Shown here: positions 52,984 to 63,712 of the stretch, in pieces
Numbering within the stretch: position 1 is the stretch's first letter
How the letters are laid out: every line of letters starts with the position of its first letter
Assembly: GCA_019914945.1 (NCBI GenBank)
Contig: CM034099.1
Coordinates: forward strand, 13,157,001-13,221,000
Source: Typha latifolia
Lineage: Eukaryota; Streptophyta; Magnoliopsida; Poales; Typhaceae
Direction of reading: 5' to 3'
DNA: 64,000 nt
Position numbers and translations under genes: made by a program
The notes under the pieces: model-generated
What the model saw: the letters and a program-made list of their open reading frames with translations, nothing else
Databases searched by the model: none
What the model was told of the DNA's origin: nothing

Positions 52984-54668
52984 GTGTAAAGTAGATGAAA
53001 CACCCACTTCCAAAAATTCATGTGTTCTTCACATAGAGCATGTCCACGTGATTCCCACATGATCAGTCAGTGAAATAATCTCACCAAGTATCTGAATAAG
53101 TCAAAAAATACCATAATAATCCAACAAATAATCCTGAATTATAATATCACAGGCCTCAACAAGCCTCTAGGAATACAAGTCCATCACAAATTTGCTAAAA
53201 CATAAATACCCTCGCAGGGGCTAAGTCCAACTGAAATAATAGAATAAACAAATGCTAAAAAAATAAGGAATGAATCTGCTACTCCTCGATGTTCGCATCC
53301 TCTATAATCATCTCTGAAATATTTCCACCAAAAATGGTGGTGAGCACGGGGCCTAGCAAGTAAAATCTAATAATAATCTAAGAATATTACATGATAAGTA
53401 AAAATGCAACTCATAATATGTCAGGGAAAATGTACATTATGACTTTTAATGGCTTTCATCATTATAGCTTATTTTACATAGAAATCCACACAGGAGTCAA
53501 GTCACAATAACATATCTCACATAGCATCATAAAAATCGAGGGGGACTAGTCAACTAGCGGTATTATCGCCCATACATGCCTGGCGACGCTGCATATGACC
53601 GATTGTCTGTGGCCATCAGACTAAGGGCCCCAGTCGTAGGCCCATCAACACCGTTCTAGTAATCATCGCACGGAGCGAAATTATCACATACGGCTGATAA
53701 GAGTACACAGCTCTAATAGACGCCCTGACCCTACGTCCTCGGGTACCGCTAGAACTACAATCCGTACCTCTCAATCATGTTTTCTAATATCATACTAGTC
53801 AAGTCTCCAACTAGGGCAGTGTAATCACCTGAATGCTCCACCTGCTATCGACCTCAGGTGTAGGCCGCTAATATAATACTATATAATATACACTCTACCC
53901 CTAACCCTGGGTTGAGTAGGTAAAAGGGCACTACCTAACTGGAACTTGACTAATAGTGATACGTGCACGTGGTGCCATGACCTCTATTATTTATTTAACA
54001 TAATCATCATAATAACAGATATTATAAACAACCATAGAGTCTATCATACATGTGCATTAAGTGATAAATAATACAAGTAAGAACTGACATGTAATTAAAT
54101 GCAAATATGAGATGTCATATAAGTTTCATAAGTAAGAAAACGACATTTAATTATCACCGGTAAGATATGACATAAGCATGCATTTTTAAAGACTATTATA
54201 GAATTCTACTCGCCTGGGGTATTTCTGGAATCTGTCTTACTCTCCTAATTAGTCGGCTCTTCTTGAATATCAAGATCCTTCCCGCACAATGCTGAATTTG
54301 ACGATCGAGGTGAGGGGTTTTGGTTGGCTGCCGGTGCTCCGGTGACTCGCTGCCCGTGACAAAAACTTCGGCAGCTCGGGAGAGAAAAGAGAGTAGGGAA
54401 AAGCGAAGAAGGGGAGATTCCTAAAAGAGGGAAACTCAAGGTGAAGGAGAGGAGATTAAATAGAGAAGAGGTGGAGAGGGCAACGGAGTGGAGTTAACTC
54501 CACTCCGGCGCACCTCTCTCCCACCTCTCGCAATTGACTGCGAGAGGTGGGGGGAGGGGAAAGAAGGAGTCAACGCACGCGCAAGCGCGTGTGCTTCGGT
54601 TAGGGTGCACGCGTATGACGCGTGCGCTAAATTTTTTTTTTTTTTTTTTTTTTAACAGGTGTTATAGT
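52984..54668 (-). repeat. LTR-D, reversed (about 1.7 kb)
   Basis: LTR-like block read on the minus strand from about 54668 (CTATAACACCTG) to about 52984 (TTTACA). It has a 24-base T run on the plus strand (about 54630-54653), alternating GCGCGTGCG sequence (54570-54625), the inverted pair GGAGTGGAGTTAACTCCACTCC (written in two arms: GGAGTGGAGTT and AACTCCACTCC, 54486-54507) and a part matching 2470-2835. There is no coding content and no clear duplication. Confidence 0.55.
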
Positions 54669-55393
54669 AGACCAATTAGATAAGTAATTATTATTAAATT
54701 ATATATATATACACCTTAACATAGATATTAGCTAAGTATAATTAGTACAATAATTTATTAATTATAATTATTAGTATATGTATATAAATATACTTATAGC
54801 TTTACATTGTTATTAGATTAATATATATATATATATTGATAATAATCTAATATTAATATTTATATTGTATATAACTATTTTAGCATTTTATTATTATATA
54901 CTATTTTATATAAAATGAAATACTAAGCTATCATAATTATTTTGATATAAATGGATAATAATTATTTTATGTAAAACTAGATACTAGGTAAGTAAAAGTA
55001 GTCATTACAAAATAATTGTATTATACTTAGTTATTGTATTTACATGTATTTTTAATTAAATATTGTATATCTGATTCTTTTTTGCTTAAAGAGATTAATT
55101 ATTATATGCCTAATATATAATTCGAATAAGGTTATCATAATTATATATATATATAATGTATACTGAGTTATTTAATAAAATCTAATAATTTATTATATTT
55201 TACACCAATGAATTCTAAATGGGATAAACGGCTAACATCATATTACTGAGATATTTTCAGATCTCAAACCCCTTATGTGAGGCTTCATGGACTTTATTAG
55301 CGATGAGTGACGGTTGATTAATAGATGTTAGGGATGCGTGTGTTAGGTCTTCTGATCTGATGTGAGTAGTCTTATCCCCTAGATGCCTTTCTC
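54669..55393 (+). repeat. LTR-3-like AT-rich and post-AT fragment
   Basis: Very AT-rich, then GGCTAACATCATATTACT, TTTTCAGATCTC, and CTTATCCCCTAGATGCC, matching the region after the AT-rich block of LTR-3 (compare 26370-26535). It is interrupted at 55393 by a Gypsy-1 LTR; the five bases before it are TTCTC. Confidence 0.65.
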
Positions 55394-56295
55394 TGATACG
55401 ATTCAGACTTCACCGATGTTGTCTCGAGCATAGATACACTTTAGGGGTCTCTTTTATTCTTATTTTGGTGTTTAATTCATGAAAAAATAAGTTTTCTGTA
55501 TGTCGCGTTCGAACGTGGGTGGAGTGCATTCGAACGTGCTTGTGAACGCCTACATCAAGTTAGCACACATAGAGAGTGCGAAATGTGCGTTCGAACACCG
55601 CATTTGAACACGCCTGCGAACGCCTACATCGCGTTCGCACATACAGAGAAAGCAAAATATGCGTCAGGCGCATTCGAACGCGGTTAATAAAAATATACTA
55701 TTTTAGGGTTAATAATTGTCATTTTTGAATTGTTCGGTTAGTCTCTAAAGGTGTGGATGGCAACCATGGAATCATTATTGAATGAATTGAGTTTTGCCCT
55801 TGTCTCCTTCGTCTTCTTCTCTCTTGTTCTCTTATCCCCCAGCGACACTGCTACTAACCCCCCTCGACCGGCCACTCACCCTAGTCCCTTAGCACCCCCC
55901 ACTCCTCCTCCTTCTTCCAATCAATCTATCACCTTACTCTAACCCCTACCAACCCCCATAACCCTTCCACCTCCACGTATTCACCGGTGCCACCCCATTA
56001 CCACCGGTCCACCACCATCCATCATCACCTAGGATCTCGTGCCTCCATCCACGAATCCAAAAAAGGACTTTCTGATGTCCATCTACTAATCGGATGATAT
56101 CTAGAGATCCCACTATCCGATTCACATGAATTAGATTTGTTATAAATCTAGTTTCCCGGGCTTCAACATATCAAAATTTCATGTCGATTTGATGGCTGTA
56201 TCTTTCGGGATCTATTTTCAAAGTTCCATATCAAATCCTGTCCAGATTTAAAAATCGGGATAGATTGAGCCTTGGCCTAAGGGGAAATCGTATCA
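55394..56295 (+). repeat. Gypsy-1 5' LTR (902 bp)
   Basis: TGATACGATTCAG to AATCGTATCA. TTCGAA sites are at about 55508, 55529, 55590 and 55674. CTCTAAAGG is at the TATA position. The primer-binding site TGGTATTAAAGCC follows at 56300-56312. Confidence 0.9.
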
Positions 56296-56340
56296 AGAGT
56301 GGTATTAAAGCCACTGTTCCTCGGACACGCGCATCCTATG

Positions 56341-56964
56341 ATGACAACCAGAGCCATAGCTGCACAGTGAGATGAGGAAGACGAGATTTCCCCAATAGAG
56401 GAGGGGGAAACGGTTGTAGGGACTTCCACCCGCGGAACCGCCCGACCAAACCTGAATACGGAAGAGCCTAGTGTTCAAACCATATTTGGGGTCTCTTTTC
56501 GAACAATTGGCCATCAACAACTAGATGATGATGGAGATGATGCGGGAATTATGGGCGACAAGGGAAGCCATGGCGAACGAAAATGTACCATCGACCCCAC
56601 AACGCAAATCCACACCCATGAACTCGCCACCATCGGTTCAAAATTTGCACCCACAAGAGCCTTTGCTGCCACCACCCTATGGGCAGAGACAAGCAAGGAT
56701 GATTCCACCAGGCCCAGTTGCAAGTGAACCCATTCGACGAGCGAACCACTATGGAGATCTAGATCCATGGACGAGGCAATACGAATCGGAACCTCGTCGA
56801 GTTAATCAAAATGGAAGGAGGGATCATCAACCATTCATGGTGCATCCTTCTCCGGTTAGACAAGGACTTGGATATGATCTGGATTGAGACAACGGTATCC
56901 GTGGGCAAATTGTGCGTCTCGAATTCTCCAAGTTCAAAGGTGGCGATCCAATCGATTGGCTATA
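56341..56964 (+). pseudogene. Gypsy-1 gag, N-terminal part
   Basis: MTTRAIAAQ at the usual start, with a stop in the next codons, the acidic block EEDEISPIEEGE, the Pro-rich middle (PLLPPPYGQRQARM), NQNGRRDHQPFMVH and the beginning of the capsid-like domain (LEFSKFKGGDPIDWLY). It is cut at 56964 by an LTR-2. The rest of the element is not in the window. Confidence 0.85.
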
Positions 56965-57822
56965 TGATACACTTAGTTAGGATATTTTCTTATTCCATTA
57001 GGTGTTTATTTTCATTAAAATAAAATTCCTGTAGGTCGCGTTCGAACGCCCTTGTGAACACCTTGTAGAGTCACGCAGGTGGAATCGCTTATGTCGCATT
57101 CGCAAATCCAGAGAAGGGACTTTTTGAGTGCATTCGAAGGCGATCGGGCGCGTTCGAACGCGATCGACGGGAATCCTCTAGAATTAGGGTTTCATATTAT
57201 TTTAGGACTTATTGGCTAGCCTCTATAAATATGTGAATGGCAACCAACTTCATTATGCTATTGGATTATTGATTTCTTGCCGCCTATCTTCTCTCTAGAC
57301 GTCTCCCTCCTCCCTATTCACCATCCTTTCACATCTACCATTGGCAAGGTTTCTCCTTGCTTCTAATCTCCCTCAACTGTCAAGCCACCCCTCTTCTTTG
57401 GGATCTCGACCACTTCATTCCCCTTATCTACTTCCCTTAATTACTTCCACAATCCACTCTCATATCTCCATACCCATCCATAATCCTAACATCTACTCCA
57501 CCCGTCACCACCACCATCACCCACGTTATTCTGCATTTTTATCCCTTCTACAGTTCGAATCTACAAAAGGCATAAATACGAAAGTTGTGGATCAGAAGTT
57601 ATGGATCCAACCCAATTGGTTTCGTAATTTTCTGACTACCAAATAATATCTGACAAATATTTTCCCACGGTTGCGCGGACTTCTTCTTACAATAAATTCA
57701 GATCTTAAGGAATTGTTCCATAGCCGATCTTTTGGTTCTAGATCTCATCATTTGGTACAAGAACCTATCATTTGGTATCAAAGCCTTTCATTGGTATTAG
57801 AGCCTATCATTGGTATCAGAGC
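56965..57822 (+). repeat. LTR-2 LTR with tandem primer-site-like end
   Basis: Starts TGATACACTTAG. TTCGAA sites at 57041, 57133 and 57153, TATAAAT at 57224-57230. The last 71 bases (57752-57822) hold four copies of a 19-20 base unit with TGGTATCAGAGC-like sequence. Where the LTR ends and the leader begins is uncertain. The Copia-1 copy III inserted in the last unit. Confidence 0.75.
57752..57822 (+). repeat. Four tandem primer-binding-site-like units
   Basis: Units start at 57752 (TTGGTACAAGAACCTATCAT), 57772 (TTGGTATCAAAGCCTTTCAT), 57792 (TGGTATTAGAGCCTATCAT) and 57811 (TGGTATCAGAGC, cut by the insertion). Each is a variant of the tRNA-Met primer site plus a CCTATCAT spacer. Confidence 0.8.
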
Positions 57823-58797
57823 TGTTAGGTTTTTATTTGTTGGCAATTGTGTACAAAATATTCTAAGTATATTTTTTTATGTATATGAGCTTTACACAAG
57901 TCTAGAATATCTCTGGTTTGAAGAATTGCAAGATTATTGGAGAAAAGCCGTTGAGTTCACACCACATTCACAAACGCGTTCGAACGCGGAATCTGCGTTC
58001 ATACAGACAGAGAGTTGCATTCACAAACGCGTTCCAACACGGGTACTACGTTCACACAAACAGAGAGCCGCGTTCACAAACGCGTTCGAATGTGGGCACT
58101 GCATTCACACAGACCGAGAGTTGTGTTCACAAACGCGTTTGAACGCAACCTAAAGAATTCAAGTTGTTGCGTTCAAATGCACTCGGGCCTGTTCGAACGC
58201 ACCTGAGTTCAAGTCATGCCGTTCGAATGCACCAGGGCCTCATTCGAACGCACCAACGAAGTTTGATAAAATTGGACTTTCGTGAGTACGGATAAGACTT
58301 GGATTTGGCTCTATTTTGGAGATCATATATAAGGATTGTGATGCCCTATCTTGAGGGTGGTTGAAGAAGCATTATTGAAGGAGACTTCTTGAGGCTACAT
58401 CGGTTCTTCAACTAACAAGGATCCACTCATCTACAAAACTTAATCTTTCGTCTTAAGGGCTATCTAGACGAAAGATCAATCTCGAGGGTTATTGAGATTG
58501 GACTTCAATCACGAGAAGCAATGAATCGTGGGTTCTAGCGAGCAAGACTGAGAGGAACAAAGTTGTTTGGATCAACGGGTTGTTTTGTGAGTCAGTCTTG
58601 TAACTGTTACTATTCTAGTGATTGGTTTTGATCCGAGTTTAGCTCCGTGGTTTTTTTTCATTTGGGTTTTTCCACGTTAAAATCTTGGCGTTCATCTCTG
58701 CTTTCGTTCCTAATATTTCTACGGACTTTTACTTAAGCGAACGAGTGATATCACTGCCTAGTATTTAGATACATACTTGTGTCTAGGGTTTTTTTCA
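57823..58797 (+). repeat. Copia-1 5' LTR, copy III (975 bp)
   Basis: TGTTAGG to TTTTTCA, the most complete Copia-1 LTR here. TTCGAA sites are scattered between about 57976 and 58250, with TATATAA at 58326-58332. The primer-binding site TGATATCAGAGCAGG begins at 58800, two bases after the LTR. Confidence 0.93.
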
Positions 58798-58800
58798 ATT

Positions 58801-59045
58801 GATATCAGAGCAGGTTCTCTCACCTTTGAGAGAGATCGGATAGGCATAGATTTTCATAGAGATGGACCATCATCTATTACACCTCCTATCCTAGATGGAT
58901 CAAATTATGGATATTTGAAAGCTAGGATGAGAGCTTACTTGAAGTCTATAGATGAACGAGTATGGTTTGCCGTTGTGAACGGTTGGAGTCAACCAATGTA
59001 CATGGTGGATGATAAACTTACTGATAAACCGATAGAGTCAAGGAC
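58801..59045 (+). pseudogene. Copia-1 gag N-terminal fragment
   Basis: The frame includes PPILDGSNYGYLKARMRAYL, the conserved start of Copia gag (family pattern: P-x-x-x-G-x-N-Y-x-x-W, with Leu here for Trp). No in-frame ATG is seen between the primer site and this motif, so the start codon is lost. It is joined at about 59043 to integrase, removing most of gag, the protease and the pre-integrase domain. Confidence 0.8.
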
Positions 59046-60458
59046 TTGATGGGTCCAACAAAAATGGAAAGTCTTGGAGATAAACGCTATATATTTTTAA
59101 TGGTTGATGATTACTCCAGATATACTTGGGTTGCCTTTCTACGTGAGAAGTCTAAAACCTTTGAATTTTTTAAATCACTATGCTTAAAATTGCAGAATGA
59201 AAAATCTACTACCCTAGTTAGGATTCGTTCTGATCATGGTAGAGAATTTGAAAATGAAATTTTTTTCATATTTTGCAATTCTCTTGGTATTCAACATGAA
59301 TTTTCAGCTCCTATAACTCCACAACAGAATGGGATTGTGGAAAGAAAGAACCGAGTTGTGCAGGAAATAGCTAGGGTTATGCTTCACGCTAAAAAGGTTA
59401 CTCAAAGGTTTTCGGTAGAGGCGGTCAATACAGTGATACATGTGATAAATCGTGTTTATCTAAGACTAGGTACAAAAATGACTGCATATTAAATCTAGAA
59501 AGATACATATGACGAAGAAATAGGAAATGAGCTTGATCTGGAAATTGAGAATCAGGACGAGGATAAAGTTGAAATGAACAAAGATGACTGCAACGTACCA
59601 GAACCATCTGCTAGAGTGAAATCAAATCATCCACTATCCAATGTTATCGGAGATGTGAATGAACCAATTAAGACAAGACGACAAATCTAAAGTGAGGTAT
59701 CATTTACTTGTTACACATCTTCTTTTGAACCTAAAAATGTGAATGAAGCATTGTTAGACGATTCTTGGGTTAATGCTATGCATGAGGAATTAGAGCAATT
59801 TTCTAGGAATGATGTTTGGTATTTAGTTCCTAGACCTAAGAATGTGAACGTCATTGGAACAAAATGGATTTACAAGAATAAAAGTGATGAACATGGCAAT
59901 ATAATTCGAAATAAAGCTAGACTAGTAGCACGGGATATACTCCGGGGGGTTCCTATTCTTGAAAATGTTCTTTATGTTAAGGGCTTGAAAGCAAATCTTC
60001 TGAGTATTAGTCAATTTTGTGATGAAGATTATGAGGTAAAATTCTCCAAAAATGATTGTACTATTCTAGATCATGGTGGTAATGTTATATGTTATGGATC
60101 TAGAATATCTGATAATTGCTATGTTGTTAACGTCACATAAACTGAAATGTAACAGTGCCTCTTTTGACATTACAGATCTTTGGCATCAACGTCTTGGACA
60201 TGTGAATCACAAGGAATTATTTACTCTGTCCAAACAAGAAGCGGTACATGTGATAAATCGTGTTTATCTAAGACTAGGTACAAAAATGACTGCATATGAA
60301 ATCTGGAAAGGTAAGAAACCTAGTGTTAAATATTTTTGAGTTTTTAGTAGTAAATGCTATATCTTGCGTGATCGAGAATATTTTACTAAATTTGACACTA
60401 GAAGTAACGAAGGCATCTTCTTAGGGTATTCGAATAATAGCAGGAGCCTACGAGTAAT
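59046..60458 (+). pseudogene. Copia-1 pol segments in wrong order
   Basis: 59046-59490 is a good integrase core (VDDYSRYTW, SDHGREFENE, QQNGIVERKNR: D, D and E with 35 residues between the last two). After a deletion, 59700-59935 is the start of RT (GTKWIYKNK). At about 59936 it switches back to the pre-integrase region (GVPILENVLYVKGLK, LWHQRLGHVNH) up to 60240, then jumps to the integrase end (HVINRVYLRLGTKMTAYEIWKG). At about 60456 it jumps again to RT. Parts are therefore repeated and misordered. Confidence 0.82.
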
Positions 60459-61823
60459 GAACATGGCAATATAGTTCGAAATAAAGCTAGACTCGTAGCA
60501 TAGGGATATACTCAGGTTGAGGGTATAGATTTTGATGAGACATTTGCTCCTGTTGCTAGATTAGAATTTATTCGTATACTGCTTGCTATTGCTTGTCACT
60601 TAAAATTTAAATTGTTTCAAATGGATGTGAAAAGTGCTTTCTTGAATGGTACTCTGAATGAAGATGTTTATGTAGAACAACCGAAAGGGTTTGAAGATCA
60701 AAAATTTCTTTCTCATGTGTTTAAACTGAAAAAGGCCCTCTACGGGCTAAAACAAGCTCCAAGAGCTTGGTATGAGAAGTTGACCACATTTTTAGTGGAT
60801 GCGGGGTTCACTCGAGGGGAGTGGACAAGACATTATTCATTAGACGATCAAACAAGAATTTAGTTGTGGCACAAATTTATGTGGATGGCATTGTCTTCGG
60901 GACAACGAGTCGATCATTAGCTAAGGAGTTTGCAGATCTTATGCATAGTCATTTTGAGATGAGCATGATGGGTGAGTTGAAGTTCTTTTTGGGACTTCAA
61001 ATTACTCAGTTGGAAAGAGGGATATTTATCGCTCAAACCAAGTATGCTAAGGATCTTGTGACTAAATTCGGTTTAGAAAATATAAAACATGCTAGAACTC
61101 CTATGAGTACAACTACCAAACTAGGTAAGGATATTTGAGGAAAAAATGTTAATCAAACACTATATAGGAGCATGATTGGTAATCTTTTGTACTTAACTGC
61201 TAGTAGACCTGACATTGCATTTAGTACCGGTGTGTGTGCTAGGTTTCAGTCTGAACCTAAGGAGACACATTTGTTTGCTGTGAAACGTATTATAAAATAT
61301 GTTGGTGGCACAATTGACTTAGGTAGCTGGTTTACGTATGACTCGGGAGCTATCATATATGGATACACGGATTCTGATTGGGCAGGTTCATGTGATGATA
61401 GAAAAAGTACCTCAGGTGGATGTTTTTATATTGGAAACAATCTGGTTGCTTGGCATAGTACGAAACAAAACTAGATATCTTTATCTACTACGGAGGCCGA
61501 GTACATTGCAGTGGGAAGTTGTTATTCTCAGTTACTATGGATGAAACAGATGGTCAGAGATTACGGCATTGAACAAGATACTATGGTGCTTTATTGTGAC
61601 AACATGAGTGCTATTAATATATCGAAAAATCCTGTTCAACACTCGCGTACAAAACATATTGATATCCGACATCATTTTATACGCGAGTTAGTTGAAGACA
61701 AAATAATAGCACTAGAACATGTTGAGACGGAGAAATAGTTGGGTGATCTATTTACAAAACCTTTGGATTTACAGAGATTTGAGTATCTTCGTACTTCTTT
61801 AGGAATTTGTGCTTTGGATTGAT
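60459..61823 (+). pseudogene. Copia-1 reverse transcriptase and RNase H, copy III
   Basis: RT from [11 protein letters not shown] through [12 protein letters not shown] and [16 protein letters not shown]. One G is missing near 60818, shifting the frame. The catalytic box reads YVDG instead of YVDD, so activity is excluded. RNase H follows (TDSDWAGSCDDRKST, STTEAEYIA, LYCDNMSAI, HIDIRHHF). Stops: TGA at 61136, TAG at 61472 and TAG at 61736, the last shared with copy II. The C terminus DLFTKPL and LGICALD-stop ends at about 61821. Confidence 0.87.
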
Positions 61824-61967
61824 TTTCTTTTTGTTTTGGTTTGCGTGTTTTGGTTTGCATGTTTCACTTTCATTATTTCTTTTCGTTTCTTTTTAGGTTT
61901 TCTTTAAATTTTCTTTGGTTTTAGTTTCAGATTTGTCGAGAGTTTTTGTCATATAAAAAAAAGGGCG

Positions 61968-62061
61968 TTCGAACGCAAATTTTTGAGTTTGAACGCGGTG
62001 ACTGGCGCGTTCGAACGCGCAGACTGGTGCGTTCGAACGCACTCGAGGATTCTTTATATAT
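61968..62061 (+). promoter_or_regulatory. TTCGAA cluster and TATA box, copy III
   Basis: TTCGAA at 61968, 62010 and 62032, with one decayed site (GTTTGAACGC near 61988), and TATATAT at 62055-62061. The counterpart in copy I is 3424-3521. The spacing to the third ORF is nearly identical. Confidence 0.5.
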
Positions 62062-62252
62062 TGCGTCCGAACCCTAGGGTTTTCATCTTCCATCTTCCAA
62101 ACCCTACAAACCCTTCATTTTCTCCCTCTCAAATCTTCAAGATCTTGGTATTTTTCATCAAATTTCTCACTACAAACCCTTTTAAAGGGTTGTTCTCCTC
62201 CGAATCTAGCATCTTTCGGCCGAATTTCTTAGTTTTTATTCACTTTTGCGAG

Positions 62253-62515
62253 GTATGATCATCCATCAATTTTCTTATTTTTTATTCAATTAAGTCTCTT
62301 GATCTTGTTTGATTTCGTGCGTTTTCGAGTTTTGATCACATTAAAGTTACTATCTTGATGTTTCTTGTGTGATTGAACATGATATCTTAGCGTTTTCAAG
62401 TGGATGATGGATTTCATTTAGGGCCTTCATGGTTTCTTTGATTTTTTTTATTTCTTGCTATCTTTTTGTTTGCTTTGGGCATGAATTGAATCTTGCATCT
62501 TATTTCTTTCTCAAG
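62253..62515 (+). other. Candidate 5'-UTR intron, copy III
   Basis: Donor GAG|GTATGATC at 62253 and acceptor TTTCTCAAG at 62515, one base before the ATG at 62517. The length is 263 bases. Confidence 0.45.
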
Positions 62516-62516
62516 A

Positions 62517-63566
62517 ATGCCTAGAAAAGCTGCAGTTTCCAAGAAACCTAGGCCGCCATCGTCACCTACTTCGGCTCCAAAGTTTTCTACTTCAACGGCT
62601 GTCGGGCGATACAAACATAATTTTGGGGCCCGTCCTGTTATGTGTGAACGACCCGTGGTCATTTCCGATTTTTCTTCTTTGGGGATAGAACAGATATTTA
62701 CTGAGCGAGGATGGTTATCGGTGTGTCGGATGAGCAGGACTGTTTATGTGGAAGTTGTTCAGGAATTTTTTTGTAATGCCACGGTTTTAGAATGTTGTAT
62801 TCATTCTACTGTTCGTGGGGTGTCTGTATACTTGGACTCAGATGTTATTCGCGCTGAACTTCGTCTTCCTGATGGCGAGTTCCAGTACCCCACGTCTGCT
62901 CCACTTCCTGATGTCGATGAATATGCTGGCACTATACTAATCAAAGGGGAACGTTGGAAAGGAAACATGATGCCGCATGCGATGCTGACACCAGTGGCTC
63001 GCATGCTTCACCTGTTTTGTCTGTACAACGTCACCCCCAAGACTCGACATTCCAGTATTAGTCTTGATCGTGCATTCCTTCTTCATGCAATGTTAACTGG
63101 AGTCTCTGTTAATTTGGCTGCGATGATCTATGACTCGATTCTCACAGCTACCCAGAAAGAAGCACCTTGTGAGGGGTTACCATTTGGCATCTTTATTACA
63201 AATTTGTGCACTCAGAGTGGGGTGCATGTGGATGCTTCGGAACCTTCCCTTACTTTGCACAAACCATTGGATTGAATTACACTTAAGCGGAGTCAAGCTC
63301 ACGACCAGTTGTCTTCTCTCAAGCCGTCATCTTCCGCCGCTGGTCGCTCATCGCACCTCGACAGTTCTGATGATAGCTCTGACGGTGACACATCTCACTC
63401 TAAGGGGGAGTTACCACAGTACTCTGACCATTTTGATCAGCTTAGTACTCAAGTGCAGGATCTCCATTCGGCCATGAATGATTTACGAGCTGAGCAAACT
63501 CGTTAGGGGACTGTCCTTGACTCTGTGTTGACGATTCTTTAGTGTCAGTTTCCTCCGAGTTCCTAG
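62517..63566 (+). pseudogene. Copia-1 third ORF, copy III, best preserved
   Basis: Begins MPRKAAVSKKPRPPSS and is open for 252 codons to a TGA at 63273, then continues in the same frame with TAGs at 63504 and 63540 to the final TAG at 63564. Core: GIEQIFTERGWLSVC, VSVYLDSDVIRAELRLP, IKGERWKGNMMPHA, LFCLYNVTPKTRHSSIS, LPFGIFITNLCTQSGV. The C terminus has SSDDSSDGDTSHSKGE and a heptad-like FDQLSTQVQDLHSAM. The domain matches what is called 'putative plant transposon protein', known as an isolated domain near plant retroelements; its role is unknown. No membrane segment or signal peptide is seen. Confidence 0.82.
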
Positions 63567-63712
63567 TCTTTGGCATTTGTGGCAAAAAGGGGGAGAGTGT
63601 CTAGGTGTCTAGGTGTGTAGGGGGAGCATGGTAATAGGGGGAGTTTATTAGAGTCTTTCTGTCTTTCTAATCCTACTTATAACTTTGCTTGGCGAAATTG
63701 TGAACTTTGCTC
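63567..63712 (+). other. Copia-1 copy III 3' leader, shortened
   Basis: Contains the upstream purine tracts (AAAAAGGGGGAGAG near 63585, AGGGGGAG near 63618 and 63636) but not the final tract or the LTR start. A deletion joins GAACTTTGC to the inside of the LTR at about 63713. Confidence 0.7.

Noticed and set aside
54669..55250. Matrix-attachment or replication-origin region in the AT-rich block
   Set aside because: AT-richness is shared by the corresponding part of every LTR-3 copy. No specific signal supports an origin.
57811..57822. tRNA gene remnant at TGGTATCAGAGC sequences
   Set aside because: Only 12-18 bases of primer-site complement are present; there is no cloverleaf or A and B box. 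It is the primer-binding site of retroelements.
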